This document shows, one piece after another, positions 6,485-15,676 of a DNA stretch of 64,000 bases (the first letter of the stretch is position 1; every line of letters begins with the position of its first letter). The stretch covers positions 186,001 to 250,000 of the forward strand of contig CAVVOX010000002.1 in the NCBI GenBank assembly GCA_963749875.1, written 5' to 3'. The stretch comes from JAHQVI01 sp963749875. Lineage in GTDB: Bacteria > Pseudomonadota > Alphaproteobacteria > Rhizobiales > Rhodomicrobiaceae. Below the pieces are notes generated by a model. It searched no databases. It worked only from the letters and a program-made list of their open reading frames with translations, and was not told where the DNA came from. Made by a program: the position numbers and the translations under genes.

Positions 6485-9400
6485 ATGACTAAACATCTGT
6501 CGGCCATTAGTTCGGACTTTACGACTGCATCAATGCCCACGATGTGCCTGCATGAGCTGTTCGAAGCTCAACTTGCAGAGCACGGCAATTCCCTCGCCAT
6601 AAGCGGTGCCGCTTCGCTGACCTATCAAGAGGTCGAAGAACAAGCGAACCGCATTGCGCACCATTTGCGCCAGCTCGGCGTCGGCCCGGGGAAGCTGGTT
6701 GGTCTGCTGTTCCACCGCTCGGAGTTGCCGATCCTTACTATCCTGGGTGTGCTCAAGGCTGGCGGAGGCTACGTCCCGCTCGATCTGAGCTACCCCGACG
6801 ACCGCATGCGCTACGTACTGACCCAGGCCGAGGTCGGCGTTGTCGTATGCGAAGCAAAGACACGCCATCGAATCGACGAGGTGTTCGACGGAAAGACGCT
6901 CGTGCTTGACGAGGCCGGCGATCAGCTTGCCGCTCAACCTTGCACGCGCCCGTCCCGCACTCAGATCGGTCTGGAACCGACCGACCTTTGTTACGTGCTG
7001 TTCACGTCGGGTACGACTGGGCAGCCCAAAGGCGTGATGGTGGAACACCGCAATGCGGCGCAATTCGCCGTTGCCTTTAACGAGGTCTGCCAGACAACGC
7101 CGGCTGACAGGATCTTCCAGGGATTCGCGCTCACATTCGATGGTTCCGTCGAAGAGATGTGGATGGCGTTCTCCAACGGAGCAACGCTGGTCCTGCCGAC
7201 TATCGATACGCCGCGCTTCGGAGATGATCTGGCTGAATATCTGGATAGCCAATGCGTGACCTATTTTTCGACAGTTCCGACAATGCTGACGACGATACAG
7301 AAGAAATTGCCGTTGCTGCGTCAGCTCGTCGTCAGCGGCGAAGTTTGCCTTCCGGAACTGGTGGAAGCATGGGCAACTCCAGGACGACTGATGCTCAATG
7401 TGTATGGCCCGACCGAAGCTACGGTGAACACCACAGCCTTCGTCTGCAAGCCTGGAAAACCCGTTACGATCGGAAAGCCTCTTCGCGGATATGAGGTTCA
7501 TATCTTTGACAGCGAGATGAATCCGGTCCCACAGGGCACAAAGGGCGAGCTGTATGTCAGCGGCGTCGGTGTTACGCGCGGCTATCTCAAACGGCCGGAC
7601 CTGACCGAAGTCGCTTATCGAACCAAGCCTGGAGACGAAACCCGTTACTATCGCGCCGGTGATGTCGCACGCATTAACGACGAGGGAGAGATCGAGTTCT
7701 TCGGTCGAGCCGACAACCAGGTCAAGATCCGCGGCTATCGGGTCGAGTTGTCGGAGATTGACGCGCTTCTATCCGAACAACCGAACATCGGCATTGCGGT
7801 CACCAAGCTCCATCGTGATGACGACCAGGACGCCCTGGCTTCGTATGTCGAGCTTAAAGACCCCGCACAGCCGTTGGACCGCAAAGAGGTCCTCGCTGGA
7901 CTGCGCTCGAAACTGCCTCCGTATATGGTGCCTACGTTTTTCGAGGTCCTTGAGGCAATGCCTCGCCTCGTTAGCGGCAAGGTCGATAGAAAGAGCTTAC
8001 CCGCGCCCTGCACGCCTTTAGTCGACTATAGCGAGCTCTCGCTTCCACAAACGGAGATGGAAGAGAAGGTCGCTGAAGCGTGGCGAAAATTATTCAAGAT
8101 TGAGCAAGTTGGAGTAGACCAAGATTTCTTCCTTGATCTGGGCGGCCATTCGTTGCTCGCCGCGCAAATGGTTACCCTCTTGCGCAGTGTTTCCGGGCTG
8201 GAGATCGCCGTCAGGGATGTCTATACCTACCCAAAAATCGCATCACTAGCTGAACATTTGTTGCGGCTGTCTGAAGCGGATGCGATAAAGCCGAAGACTG
8301 CAAAACAAACAGGCGCCTATCTGAAAGACGCGCTTGACGAAATCGGCAAATTTTATCAGCTAAACGTCAAAAAAATCTTTGGTTTTTGGTCTTCCGGACG
8401 TCAAAAGGATATTGAAAATTTATCTACGGCCGATCTTCGATTGAGAACGCACATCAGAGAGGAGCTTGAATACCACAAGGCAAGAAATCGTGCATTGGGG
8501 CGGCCAATCCAAGAGACGCCAACGCAATTCGCCGCGGCCGTCCAGGAACTCATTATCCTGGGCTTTCTTGTTCTATTATCATGGCCGGCGGCTGTCTTCA
8601 TTATTTATGCAGACGAAGTCCTTTTAGGCCGCATGTCATTGTTTGGCGCGGCATTGTATCTATGTAGTTTCGCCATTGCGCTTTGGCCGATCATCATGAC
8701 GCTGAGCATCGCGTCCAAATGGTTGATCATAGGACGCTATAAACCAGGCTCTTATCCACTATGGAGCCCTTACTATGTTCGTTGGTGGCTTGTCTCCGGC
8801 CTGCAGGGGCTCAGTGGCATAAGTATGTTTACCGGGACGCCCATCATGCCCGCCTATTTCCGGCTGATGGGGGCGAAAGTCGGTCGCAACTGCGCACTGG
8901 ACACGGCGGAATGTTCAATCTGGGACTGCCTTACGATTGGCGCTGACACAAGTGTCGGGACCGATACCCAACTGCTGGGCTACCGCATAGAGAATGGTTA
9001 TTTGCACATCGGCAAAATAGAAATTGGCAGCCGCTGTTTTGTCGGAGCCCATTCGGTGCTCGGTTTGAACGTCAAAATGCAGGACGATGCGAGGCTGGAT
9101 GATCAGTCATTACTTTATGACGACGAGACAATTGCAGCCGGCGAACAGCGTCGCGGCTCGCCGGCTGAGGTCACGGACGTCGCCGTTCCAGAAGGTGATT
9201 TGAAGCGATACGGTGCTTTTCGCAAAACGGTCTTTTCGATATTCGCCGTATTGTTCAGTGTCCTTTCGGGCGTGTTTCTGATGATTCCGCCTATGCTGGC
9301 GCTGTTTTTCCTCATCATCGGATTTCAGCAGGGCTGGCTTCTCACAGCGATGGCAATACTCTTTGCCGCAGTTCCGGTCCTTGTTCTTGTCATGTGTCTG

Positions 9401-10609
9401 TGGGTGGTCTGGCTCAAATCAATAATATTGCCTCGCGCGAAGGAGGGGGTGTTCAACCTCTATTCGGTATACTACCTCAGATACTGGCTGGCATTCAGCC
9501 TCATGCGAGGGGTGGGGTCGATGATGCTGCCTGTTTTCACAACGATATACCTTCCGCCCTGGTTGCGATTGCTCGGCGCGAAGCTTGGGAAACATTGTGA
9601 ATTATCGACGATGTGGAGCTTCATGCCGGAACTGATTACGGCCGGAGACGGGAGTTTCTTCGCCGATGGATGCATTCTCGGAGGTAAGCGCGCATTTGGT
9701 GGACGTTTCGAGCTTCGAAGCAACACGGTCGGGAAGCGCAGCTTCATTGGCAACAGTGCAATTCTGCCGACCGGAGCAACCGTCGGTGACGACTGCCTGC
9801 TCGGCGTGCTGTCTTCACCTCCCTCAAGAACAGAGCCGATACCGGATGGCAGCGATTGGCTTGGTTTGCCAGGGTTCCGTCTGCCAAATCGGCAAAAGGT
9901 CGGTGACTTTGACAATAAGCTGACCTATCAGCCGTCGTTCGGACTGTATGCTCAACGAGCGATTATCGATGCCCTGAGAATTCTTATCCCGGCCTACTCG
10001 ACACTTATCCTTGGCCTGACGGGTATCGCGACACTGCTCTATCTTTATCAGACTTACGGATTTTACCCGATGCTGGCTGTCACGCCGGTGCTCACGATAT
10101 TGCTCGCGCTTGCTGCGGTCTTGTTCGTTGTTGCGCTGAAATGGGTTGTGATGGGCAAATTCCATCCTGTCATCAAGCCACTATGGTGCCGTTATGTCTG
10201 GCTGAATGAGATGGTTAACGGCGCCTACGAGTCGATCATGGCGCCTATTACGAGCATCCTGTTCGGAACACCGTTTGCGGGAATTCCATTGCGGCTTATC
10301 GGGTGCAAGGTCGGACGTCATTGCTATATCGCCTCCAACCTGTTCTCTGAATTCGACCTGGTTGAGATCGGCGATTATGCGGCAATCAATGAGGGCGTCA
10401 TTCTGCAAAGCCATCTTTTCGAAGATCGAGTGATGAAATCATCCTATGTCAGGATTGGAGACAACTGCTCGGTGGGCAACATGGCTGTGGTGCTTTACGA
10501 CACTTCGATGAATGACCGCGCGGTCCTGGGACCATTGTCATTGCTCATGAAGGGTGAAACCATGCCGGCCGACAGCAAATGGTATGGCGCACCAACGGTC
10601 CATCGATGA
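6485..10609 (+). CDS. Pls-type single-module NRPS, candidate poly-(beta-)lysine synthetase
   Basis: A 1374-aa membrane-bound synthetase with the architecture of epsilon-poly-L-lysine synthetase (Pls/PosA family). Residues 1-510 form an adenylation domain: LFTSGTTGQPKGV (about 172-184), YGPTEAT (about 308), YRAGDVAR (about 389), GRADNQVKIRGYRVEL and SGKVDRKSLP. A carrier domain follows, with LGGHSLLAA around residue 556 supplying the pantetheinylated serine. There is no condensation or thioesterase domain. Instead, six transmembrane segments occur in three pairs (about 687-745, 914-980, 1159-1222), each followed by a soluble domain with hexapeptide, left-handed beta-helix-like repeats (about 759-895, 988-1115, 1231-1374). 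In Pls these tandem domains join monomers through the epsilon-amine. Aligned on GrsA, the pocket reads D-G-E-S-V-S-V-V-N, with the Asp/Glu/Ser start seen for basic amino acids. The divergent kamA suggests beta-lysine as monomer (inference). Start chosen for GGGGCGAGG upstream. Base composition looks more AT-rich than the cbb or Sox regions. Confidence 0.9.
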   Translation: MTKHLSAISSDFTTASMPTMCLHELFEAQLAEHGNSLAISGAASLTYQEVEEQANRIAHHLRQLGVGPGKLVGLLFHRSELPILTILGVLKAGGGYVPLDLSYPDDRMRYVLTQAEVGVVVCEAKTRHRIDEVFDGKTLVLDEAGDQLAAQPCTRPSRTQIGLEPTDLCYVLFTSGTTGQPKGVMVEHRNAAQFAVAFNEVCQTTPADRIFQGFALTFDGSVEEMWMAFSNGATLVLPTIDTPRFGDDLAEYLDSQCVTYFSTVPTMLTTIQKKLPLLRQLVVSGEVCLPELVEAWATPGRLMLNVYGPTEATVNTTAFVCKPGKPVTIGKPLRGYEVHIFDSEMNPVPQGTKGELYVSGVGVTRGYLKRPDLTEVAYRTKPGDETRYYRAGDVARINDEGEIEFFGRADNQVKIRGYRVELSEIDALLSEQPNIGIAVTKLHRDDDQDALASYVELKDPAQPLDRKEVLAGLRSKLPPYMVPTFFEVLEAMPRLVSGKVDRKSLPAPCTPLVDYSELSLPQTEMEEKVAEAWRKLFKIEQVGVDQDFFLDLGGHSLLAAQMVTLLRSVSGLEIAVRDVYTYPKIASLAEHLLRLSEADAIKPKTAKQTGAYLKDALDEIGKFYQLNVKKIFGFWSSGRQKDIENLSTADLRLRTHIREELEYHKARNRALGRPIQETPTQFAAAVQELIILGFLVLLSWPAAVFIIYADEVLLGRMSLFGAALYLCSFAIALWPIIMTLSIASKWLIIGRYKPGSYPLWSPYYVRWWLVSGLQGLSGISMFTGTPIMPAYFRLMGAKVGRNCALDTAECSIWDCLTIGADTSVGTDTQLLGYRIENGYLHIGKIEIGSRCFVGAHSVLGLNVKMQDDARLDDQSLLYDDETIAAGEQRRGSPAEVTDVAVPEGDLKRYGAFRKTVFSIFAVLFSVLSGVFLMIPPMLALFFLIIGFQQGWLLTAMAILFAAVPVLVLVMCLWVVWLKSIILPRAKEGVFNLYSVYYLRYWLAFSLMRGVGSMMLPVFTTIYLPPWLRLLGAKLGKHCELSTMWSFMPELITAGDGSFFADGCILGGKRAFGGRFELRSNTVGKRSFIGNSAILPTGATVGDDCLLGVLSSPPSRTEPIPDGSDWLGLPGFRLPNRQKVGDFDNKLTYQPSFGLYAQRAIIDALRILIPAYSTLILGLTGIATLLYLYQTYGFYPMLAVTPVLTILLALAAVLFVVALKWVVMGKFHPVIKPLWCRYVWLNEMVNGAYESIMAPITSILFGTPFAGIPLRLIGCKVGRHCYIASNLFSEFDLVEIGDYAAINEGVILQSHLFEDRVMKSSYVRIGDNCSVGNMAVVLYDTSMNDRAVLGPLSLLMKGETMPADSKWYGAPTVHR

Positions 10610-10937
10610 GTTAAATGTGGATGGGGCCTTGTCTGATCGCGGGCCATTTCGGTCATCTTTCTGCCGCGCTGGGCTGACTGCCTTGTGTATCGATCCGTAG
10701 GGCGTCAGCTCGGCTATTCGCGGTCCGCGCTCGATCTCTGAGCCAGACGGGCGAAGAGCTGGGCCGCGGGTAAGCTTCCCTCGAAGCTGAAAACGGTCGC
10801 GCCGCGAAAGGCGGTCGGCGCGCCCCGTGACGTCTGTCTCTGTGTCATCGGCGGCCACAAGGTGAGCAATCCCGCCGCCGCGACGGCGCTGATCGAGCGT
10901 TTGGGCTGATGTCCCTTGCCGTCGCGGCTTCGTCAAC
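10610..10937. other. intergenic region, possible coding remnant
   Basis: This 328-bp stretch lies between the convergent synthetase gene and the enolase gene. On the plus strand one frame is open from about 10742 to 10909 and reads GAPRDVCLCVIGGHKVSNPA before a stop, without a start codon or ribosome binding site. This looks like the 3' remnant of a gene I cannot identify. Nothing else is evident. Confidence 0.3.
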
Positions 10938-12209
10938 TCAAGAGAGCCACGCTGCGAACGCGGCCTCCCCTCCAAGCTGCGCTTCGATCCTCAGGGCTTC
11001 GTTCCATTTCGCCATCCGCTCCGACCGGGCAAATGCGCCGACTTTCAGCTGATCCGACCGCCAGCCGACGGCGAGATGGACGATGGTCACATCCTCCGTT
11101 TCGCCGGATCGGGCCGAGATGATCGTCCGCCATCCCGATTTCCGGGCGGCATCGAACGCGGCGAGGGTCTCGGTCAGCGTTCCGGCCTGATTGGGCTTGA
11201 TCAGGGCCGCATTGCAGGCCTTCAGGGCGGCGGCGCGCTCCACGCGCGCAGCGGAGGTGACCAGATAGTCGTCTCCAACGACTTGCACCTGCCCGCCGAC
11301 GGCCTCGGTGAACGCCGCCATGCCCGAATCGTCATCTTCGGCGACAGGGTCCTCGACGGAGACGATCGGGTAACGGCGGCACCACGCGGCGAGCATCTCG
11401 ACGAGCGCCTCGCTCCGGAGAAAGAGACGATCCGCGCCGAGCCGGTAGCTGTCGCCCTCGCGGAACTGGCTGGCGGCCACATCGAGCGCAATCCCGATGT
11501 CGTTACCCGGCCGGTATCCGGCCCGCTCGATCGCGCGGACGGTCTGATCGAGCGCCTCTTCGTTGGAGGCGAATTCCGGCCACCAGCCGCCTTCGTCGGC
11601 GACGCCCCGCAACAGGCCGGCTTCGGCCATGATCGCGCCCGCCGCCCGGTACACCTCCGCAATCATGATCGTGGCCTCATCGAAAGACGATGCGGAGAGC
11701 GGAACGGCCATGATGTCCTGCAAATCGATCCGGCGCCCGGCATGCGCGCCGCCGCCGAAAATCTGTATGATCGGCATGGGCAGTCTTGGCGGCGCGTCCC
11801 CGGCCAGATAGCGCCAGAGCGGTACGCCGTGCCCCGCCGCCGCGGCGTGCGCCGCCGCCATGGAGACGGCGATCGTCGCATTTCCGCCGAGGCGCGCCTT
11901 GTTCGGCGTGCCGTCCAGCTCGATCATCGCCCGATCGACGGCGGCCTGATCGTCGGCGGCCATTCCAGTTAAGACGGGCGCGATGGCCTCCTGAACGGCG
12001 CGGCATGCCGCGTCCACGCCGAGACCGCCGAATGCCGGACCGCCGTCCCGCAGATCGACCGCTTCGCCTGAGCCGCGCGAGGCGCCGGCCGGTGCGATCG
12101 CCCGTCCCCTTGCGCCGCCCGCCAGCGCGATTTCGGCTTCAACCGTCGGCCGTCCGCGCGAGTCCCACACCCGCTGCGCCGTGACGGTCTCGATGCGCAT
12201 GTCCTTCAT
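10938..12209 (-). CDS. divergent enolase paralogue (enolase-superfamily protein)
   Basis: A 423-aa protein colinear with enolase along its whole length, which converts 2-phosphoglycerate to phosphoenolpyruvate. Conserved features are the mobile loop PAGASRGSGEA, His156, Glu206 (ADEGG), metal ligands Asp243, Glu286 and Asp313, base Lys338 (LIKPNQ) and Lys389. Two catalytic-region residues differ from canonical enolase: the IQEF glutamate is Asp165 (LQDIM), and the active-site histidine of SHRSGETED is Ala366 (SARSGETED). This suggests a changed substrate or a weak enzyme. The ATG overlaps the stop of the upstream kinase gene (ATGA), so the two are translationally coupled. It is unlikely to be the housekeeping enolase, which usually sits near pyrG or pdhA. 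Confidence 0.82.
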   Translation of the reverse strand: MKDMRIETVTAQRVWDSRGRPTVEAEIALAGGARGRAIAPAGASRGSGEAVDLRDGGPAFGGLGVDAACRAVQEAIAPVLTGMAADDQAAVDRAMIELDGTPNKARLGGNATIAVSMAAAHAAAAGHGVPLWRYLAGDAPPRLPMPIIQIFGGGAHAGRRIDLQDIMAVPLSASSFDEATIMIAEVYRAAGAIMAEAGLLRGVADEGGWWPEFASNEEALDQTVRAIERAGYRPGNDIGIALDVAASQFREGDSYRLGADRLFLRSEALVEMLAAWCRRYPIVSVEDPVAEDDDSGMAAFTEAVGGQVQVVGDDYLVTSAARVERAAALKACNAALIKPNQAGTLTETLAAFDAARKSGWRTIISARSGETEDVTIVHLAVGWRSDQLKVGAFARSERMAKWNEALRIEAQLGGEAAFAAWLS

Positions 12210-13222
12210 TTGCTTCCTTTGACGATTGCGGCGGGCCATTCCGCCCCTATGGCTGCAAGCGTGTCGGGCGGTGAGGCAAGAAGCCGGCGCGCCACCGAAC
12301 GGACCAGCGCTTTGCCTGCCTCCTCGGTGATATATTCGACCGGCGACTTGCCGTCGATCCGCGCCAGCAACAGCCCCGGCAGCAAAGACGCGGCGCGGCG
12401 CTCGACGTCCTGAGGCGGCTCCCAATCGACCCGCGGCAGATAGGCGTCGGTCAGAACGGAGAATGCGCCGAGCAATCTCCGCCGCGCCGCCGGAACCGGG
12501 AGCGTCTTCAGCAGCAGATGATTGAGGCAGAAGGCAAGGTCGAAGGCGGGGTCGCCATACCATGCGCATTCGGCATCGAGAAAAACCGGGCCGTTGGGAC
12601 CGATCAGGATGTTCTTCGGGCTGATGTCTCCATGTACGACCGTCCGCCCGCTGTGCAACGTCCGCTCGCAAAGCGCGTGCAGGATTGGTGCGAGGTCCGT
12701 ATGAACCTGCGCAGTCGCGAGGAGATAGGGTTCCAGCCGGATCGACCGGAATATGCCGTCCGTGGCAAAGCGTGCGCGTGAATGCGGGTCCCGCGCAAAG
12801 GCGGAATGGATCGTCGCCAGATGCGAGCCGACCGCGGCGGCGACCGTTTCGTCGACCCGGCCGGCAAGCAACTCGGCCTTCCAGCAGCGGTATTGCGCGG
12901 GATCGAGATAGTCCATCGCGAAAATGCCCGCATCGGAGTCCTCCGCCAGAAGCTGCGGCACGGCCTGCGGCAGGATCTTCGCAACGCCCTTGAGCCACGC
13001 CGCCTCGTAGACGCTTCGCTCGATCGGCGCCAGCCATTCGGCCGCAACGCGCAGCCGCGGCAGGGCGCGCTTCACGCAGAATGTGCGCTCGGCCTCGACA
13101 AGCCATATGTCGGAGGAGACCCCGCCGGCTAAAGGCCGAAAACGTGCGGCCGCCAGATCGCGAACAAGACCGGCCGAGATCAGAAAGTCCGCAACCGCCG
13201 GATCAGGTGTGCCGAAATCCAT
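12206..13222 (-). CDS. APH-family phosphotransferase (small-molecule kinase)
   Basis: A 338-aa protein of the aminoglycoside phosphotransferase/choline kinase-like fold. The catalytic loop is VVHGDISPKNIL (residues 196-207) and the Mg-binding segment is FLDAECAWYGDPAFDLAF (Asp216). The N-lobe nucleotide loop is LAGGVSSDIWLVE with Lys51 in FCVKRAL. The true substrate cannot be read from sequence; related proteins phosphorylate sugars, choline or methylthioribose as well as aminoglycosides. The stop codon overlaps the start of the enolase-like gene, implying that both act in one pathway, perhaps on a phosphorylated hydroxy-acid. Confidence 0.8.
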   Translation of the reverse strand: MDFGTPDPAVADFLISAGLVRDLAAARFRPLAGGVSSDIWLVEAERTFCVKRALPRLRVAAEWLAPIERSVYEAAWLKGVAKILPQAVPQLLAEDSDAGIFAMDYLDPAQYRCWKAELLAGRVDETVAAAVGSHLATIHSAFARDPHSRARFATDGIFRSIRLEPYLLATAQVHTDLAPILHALCERTLHSGRTVVHGDISPKNILIGPNGPVFLDAECAWYGDPAFDLAFCLNHLLLKTLPVPAARRRLLGAFSVLTDAYLPRVDWEPPQDVERRAASLLPGLLLARIDGKSPVEYITEEAGKALVRSVARRLLASPPDTLAAIGAEWPAAIVKGSK

Positions 13223-13454
13223 TGCCGAATCGTCTCGCTTTGCCGTGCCGTTGGCGCTGTCACCGTATGGATTCGATCAGCTTATCAGAGCTGACCACAG
13301 AACCGCCGGCAAAGCCAGTTCCCCCGTTGTTCTCCGGCAGCATTCGAAATCTGGCCTTTCCTTGGTCCAATAAATGCCTTTTCATCCTGCTATACGTCGC
13401 CATTCTGGAATGCATTGCGCGGGCGGCGCCCGCGCAATGTGAAGGATCGAACCT

Positions 13455-13581
13455 GGCGCAATGCGTGTCCGGGCATGTCCCCGCGAAAGCAGGGATGGAC
13501 GCGGGAACAGTTGCGCTAACTTATAGACATAGATCAATTTGACCTCGCTCAAGTGGTTCCACTTGAATGAGGGTTGATCTA
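13455..13581 (+). repeat. 128-bp double-hairpin repeat, copy b
   Basis: A diverged member of the family: it starts TGGCGCAATGCG instead of TAGCGCAACGCG, has CCCCGC-gaaa-GCAGGG in the first hairpin, and ends GAGGGTTGATCTA. It lies between the divergent kinase and EF-hand genes. The remaining part of this gap (13223-13454) shows no gene or clear signal. Confidence 0.85.
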
Positions 13582-13593
13582 GGGGGCCACGCG

Positions 13594-14091
13594 ATGCGCA
13601 TCCCGACCGCTCACCTGATGCTTTGTCTCCTCGCCGTCTCGGCGGCGGGCTGTGCCGGTTCTCAGGGACCGGCGCTCTCCGCTGCCGATAAGGGTTTTCT
13701 GGGGGGCGTCGCCAGCTACGATCAGAACCACGACAATGTCGTCACCTGCGATGAATGGAAGGCGGCGGCGGGGAAATTGTTCGCGCGCGCGGATAAGGCC
13801 GGCGCAGGATATTTGACCCAAGCGGAATTCCCGACACTGGCGAAGATCGACAGGACATTCTCCTATACGGATTTCAAATATTTCGACCGCAACGGGGATG
13901 GAAAAATCGATCGGGCCGAATTTGTCGAACATCCGAACCCTGCATTCACATACGCCGACAAAGACAAGGATTGCCGTCTCAATGAGCTTGAGCTCCTGAC
14001 GGCGCGCAACCAGTCCAGCCCGCCAAAGCCGAAAAAGCCTAAGCAGACCGGACCCGTGACGCAAAGCCCCTCGACATCCTCCGGATATTGA
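13594..14091 (+). CDS. EF-hand lipoprotein
   Basis: A 165-aa predicted lipoprotein. The N-terminus MRIPTAHLMLCLLAVS ends in a lipobox (SAAGC), so the mature protein would be lipid-anchored in the envelope. Three EF-hand-like loops follow: DQNHDNVVTCDEW, DRNGDGKIDRAEF and DKDKDCRLNELE, suggesting calcium binding. The C-terminus is rich in proline and lysine. An in-frame ATG at 13567 lies inside the double-hairpin repeat and would give an unsuitable N-terminus, so 13594 was chosen. The ligand and function are unknown. Confidence 0.8.
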   Translation: MRIPTAHLMLCLLAVSAAGCAGSQGPALSAADKGFLGGVASYDQNHDNVVTCDEWKAAAGKLFARADKAGAGYLTQAEFPTLAKIDRTFSYTDFKYFDRNGDGKIDRAEFVEHPNPAFTYADKDKDCRLNELELLTARNQSSPPKPKKPKQTGPVTQSPSTSSGY

Positions 14092-14206
14092 CGCGGCCGA
14101 GCTTCGTTCGCCGCCGTCTTTACAAAACTTTGCAATCGGCGGGTTCGGCAGCAATAGCGCCGGCTCATCTATCGGCTATCCACAGTTAACCGGAATGGAG
14201 ACGGAT

Positions 14207-14746
14207 ATGACCGATATGGATGGCTCGAACGCGACGCCTGAAAATGCGCGCTCTCAGCCCAAGCCGAAGCGAAGCTGGGTCCGGCGCGCCCTGATAGGCG
14301 TGCTGCTGGTCGGCCTCGGTGCGCTTGGCGGCTTTGGGATCGGCGCCCACAGCGCCTCCGCGTGGCTCTGGCATGGCATTGGTTACCACAGGCTCGACCC
14401 CGAACGCGCCGCGGCACACATCGATCGCCGCGTCGAAAGGGCTCTGTCCCGCGTCGATGCGACGGCGGAGCAGAAGCAAAAGGTCAGTGCAATCGCGAAG
14501 ACCGCCGTGTCGGATCTCGCCGCACTCGGCGTGAACCCGCGGGAGTTGCGTTCGCAGTTCGTCGCGTTGCTGCGCGCCGATACCATCGATCCGGCAGCCT
14601 TCGAGGCGCTGAGGGCGGAGCAGGTCAGCAAGATCGATACCGGCTCGAAGCGAATCGTCCAGGCGATGGCCGAGGCCGCGGCGGTCTTGAGTCCCGAGCA
14701 GCGGCGCCAGCTGACCGACCACTGGAACCGGCGCTTCTGGCATTAG
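14207..14746 (+). CDS. Spy/CpxP-like periplasmic protein (LTxxQ family)
   Basis: A 179-aa protein with an N-terminal membrane anchor (about residues 26-48, ALIGVLLVGLGALGGFGIG). It is followed by a helical domain with the LTxxQ-type motifs DATAEQKQKV and LSPEQRRQLTDHW. Such proteins are periplasmic chaperones or metal/stress sensors that restrain CpxA-type kinases. The gene is followed by a response regulator and a histidine kinase, consistent with a Cpx-like envelope stress circuit. The start at 14207 has GGAG six bases upstream; an in-frame ATG at 14195 is less well placed. The stop codon TAG is the first three bases of an inverted double-hairpin repeat. Confidence 0.8.
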   Translation: MTDMDGSNATPENARSQPKPKRSWVRRALIGVLLVGLGALGGFGIGAHSASAWLWHGIGYHRLDPERAAAHIDRRVERALSRVDATAEQKQKVSAIAKTAVSDLAALGVNPRELRSQFVALLRADTIDPAAFEALRAEQVSKIDTGSKRIVQAMAEAAAVLSPEQRRQLTDHWNRRFWH

Positions 14747-14872
14747 ATCAACCCTCGTTCAAGTGGAATCACTTGAACGAGGTCAAGTTGATCTACATCA
14801 AAAGGCGAGCGCAACTGTTCCCACGTCCATCCCCGCTTTCGCGCGGGGCTGTCCGGACGCGCGTTGCGCTAG
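14744..14872 (-). repeat. 128-bp double-hairpin repeat, copy c (inverted)
   Basis: Full-length copy in reverse orientation, beginning TAGATCAACCCTCG and ending GCGTTGCGCTA. It overlaps the stop codon of the Spy-like gene and separates it from the two-component genes, where it could act as an intercistronic hairpin. Confidence 0.88.
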
Positions 14873-14976
14873 GTGTCTTCCAGGTCAAGCCTGTGGCCGG
14901 TCTTTCGGAAAATGCGCGAGGCTTGAGAAGAAATGCGGGGCATGGGATAGCAAGCGCGATCGAACGTGTGAGCGAC

Positions 14977-15676
14977 ATGCCCAGCATTCTCCTTGTGGAC
15001 GATGACGTCAGGCTTGCCTCGATGATCGTGGCTTACCTCCGCGAGCATCAGCTTGACGTCACCCATGCAGTGGACGGGGCGAGCGCGCGCGCTACGTTGC
15101 AGCGCCGCCCCTTCGATCTCCTGATCCTGGACCTCATGCTGCCCGACACGGACGGGCTCGATCTTTTCCGCGATCTGCAATCTCAGCCGTCTCTCCGGTC
15201 TTTGCCGGTCATCATGCTGACGGCGCGAGGCGATCCGATGGACAGGGTTGTGGGTCTTGAGATCGGCGCGGAGGATTACATCGCCAAGCCCTTCGAGCCG
15301 CGCGAGCTTCTCGCCCGCATTCGCGTCGTGCTGCGGCGCGGCCGTGGCCCTGCCGCCGATATTTTGAAGTTCGGCCGGCTGGAGATCGATCGCGGCAGCC
15401 GCATTGTCCGCGTCGATGGCGAGGAAAAGACCATCACCAGCTATCAGTTCGATCTGCTCCTCGCCATGGCGGAGCGAGCCGGTCGCGTTCTCTCCCGCGA
15501 GAGTTCTGGCGGAGCTGGTCCGCGCCGATCATCAGCCCTACGATTCCTCGCTCGATCGGTCGATCGATGTCCATATTGCCCGGCTGCGCGCCGCCCTCGA
15601 GGATGATCCCAAACAACCCAGGCGCATTTTGACGGTCCGCGGCGTGGGCTATGTGTTCGCAAAGGCGCAGAGCTGA
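14977..15676 (+). pseudogene. OmpR/CpxR-family response regulator with a frameshift in the DNA-binding domain
   Basis: The receiver domain is intact from MPSILLVDDD, with phospho-acceptor Asp52 (LLILDLMLP) and Lys104 (YIAKPFEP). The winged-helix domain starts normally (FGRLEIDRGSRIVRV), but after GRVLSRE near 15500 the frame is lost. The expected continuation (VLAELVRADHQPYDSSLDR through VRGVGYVFA) is read in another frame to the stop at 15676. The jump corresponds to two missing bases or one extra base. The downstream kinase overlaps its stop (TGATG), so the pair was one operon. Either the regulator is inactivated or the assembly has a sequencing error. Confidence 0.85.

Noticed and set aside
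10938..13106. A single 722-aa minus-strand frame spanning the kinase region and the enolase
   Set aside because: Only the part from 12209 is protein-like (enolase). The upstream part is an out-of-frame shadow of the kinase gene, which has its own HGD motif in another frame.
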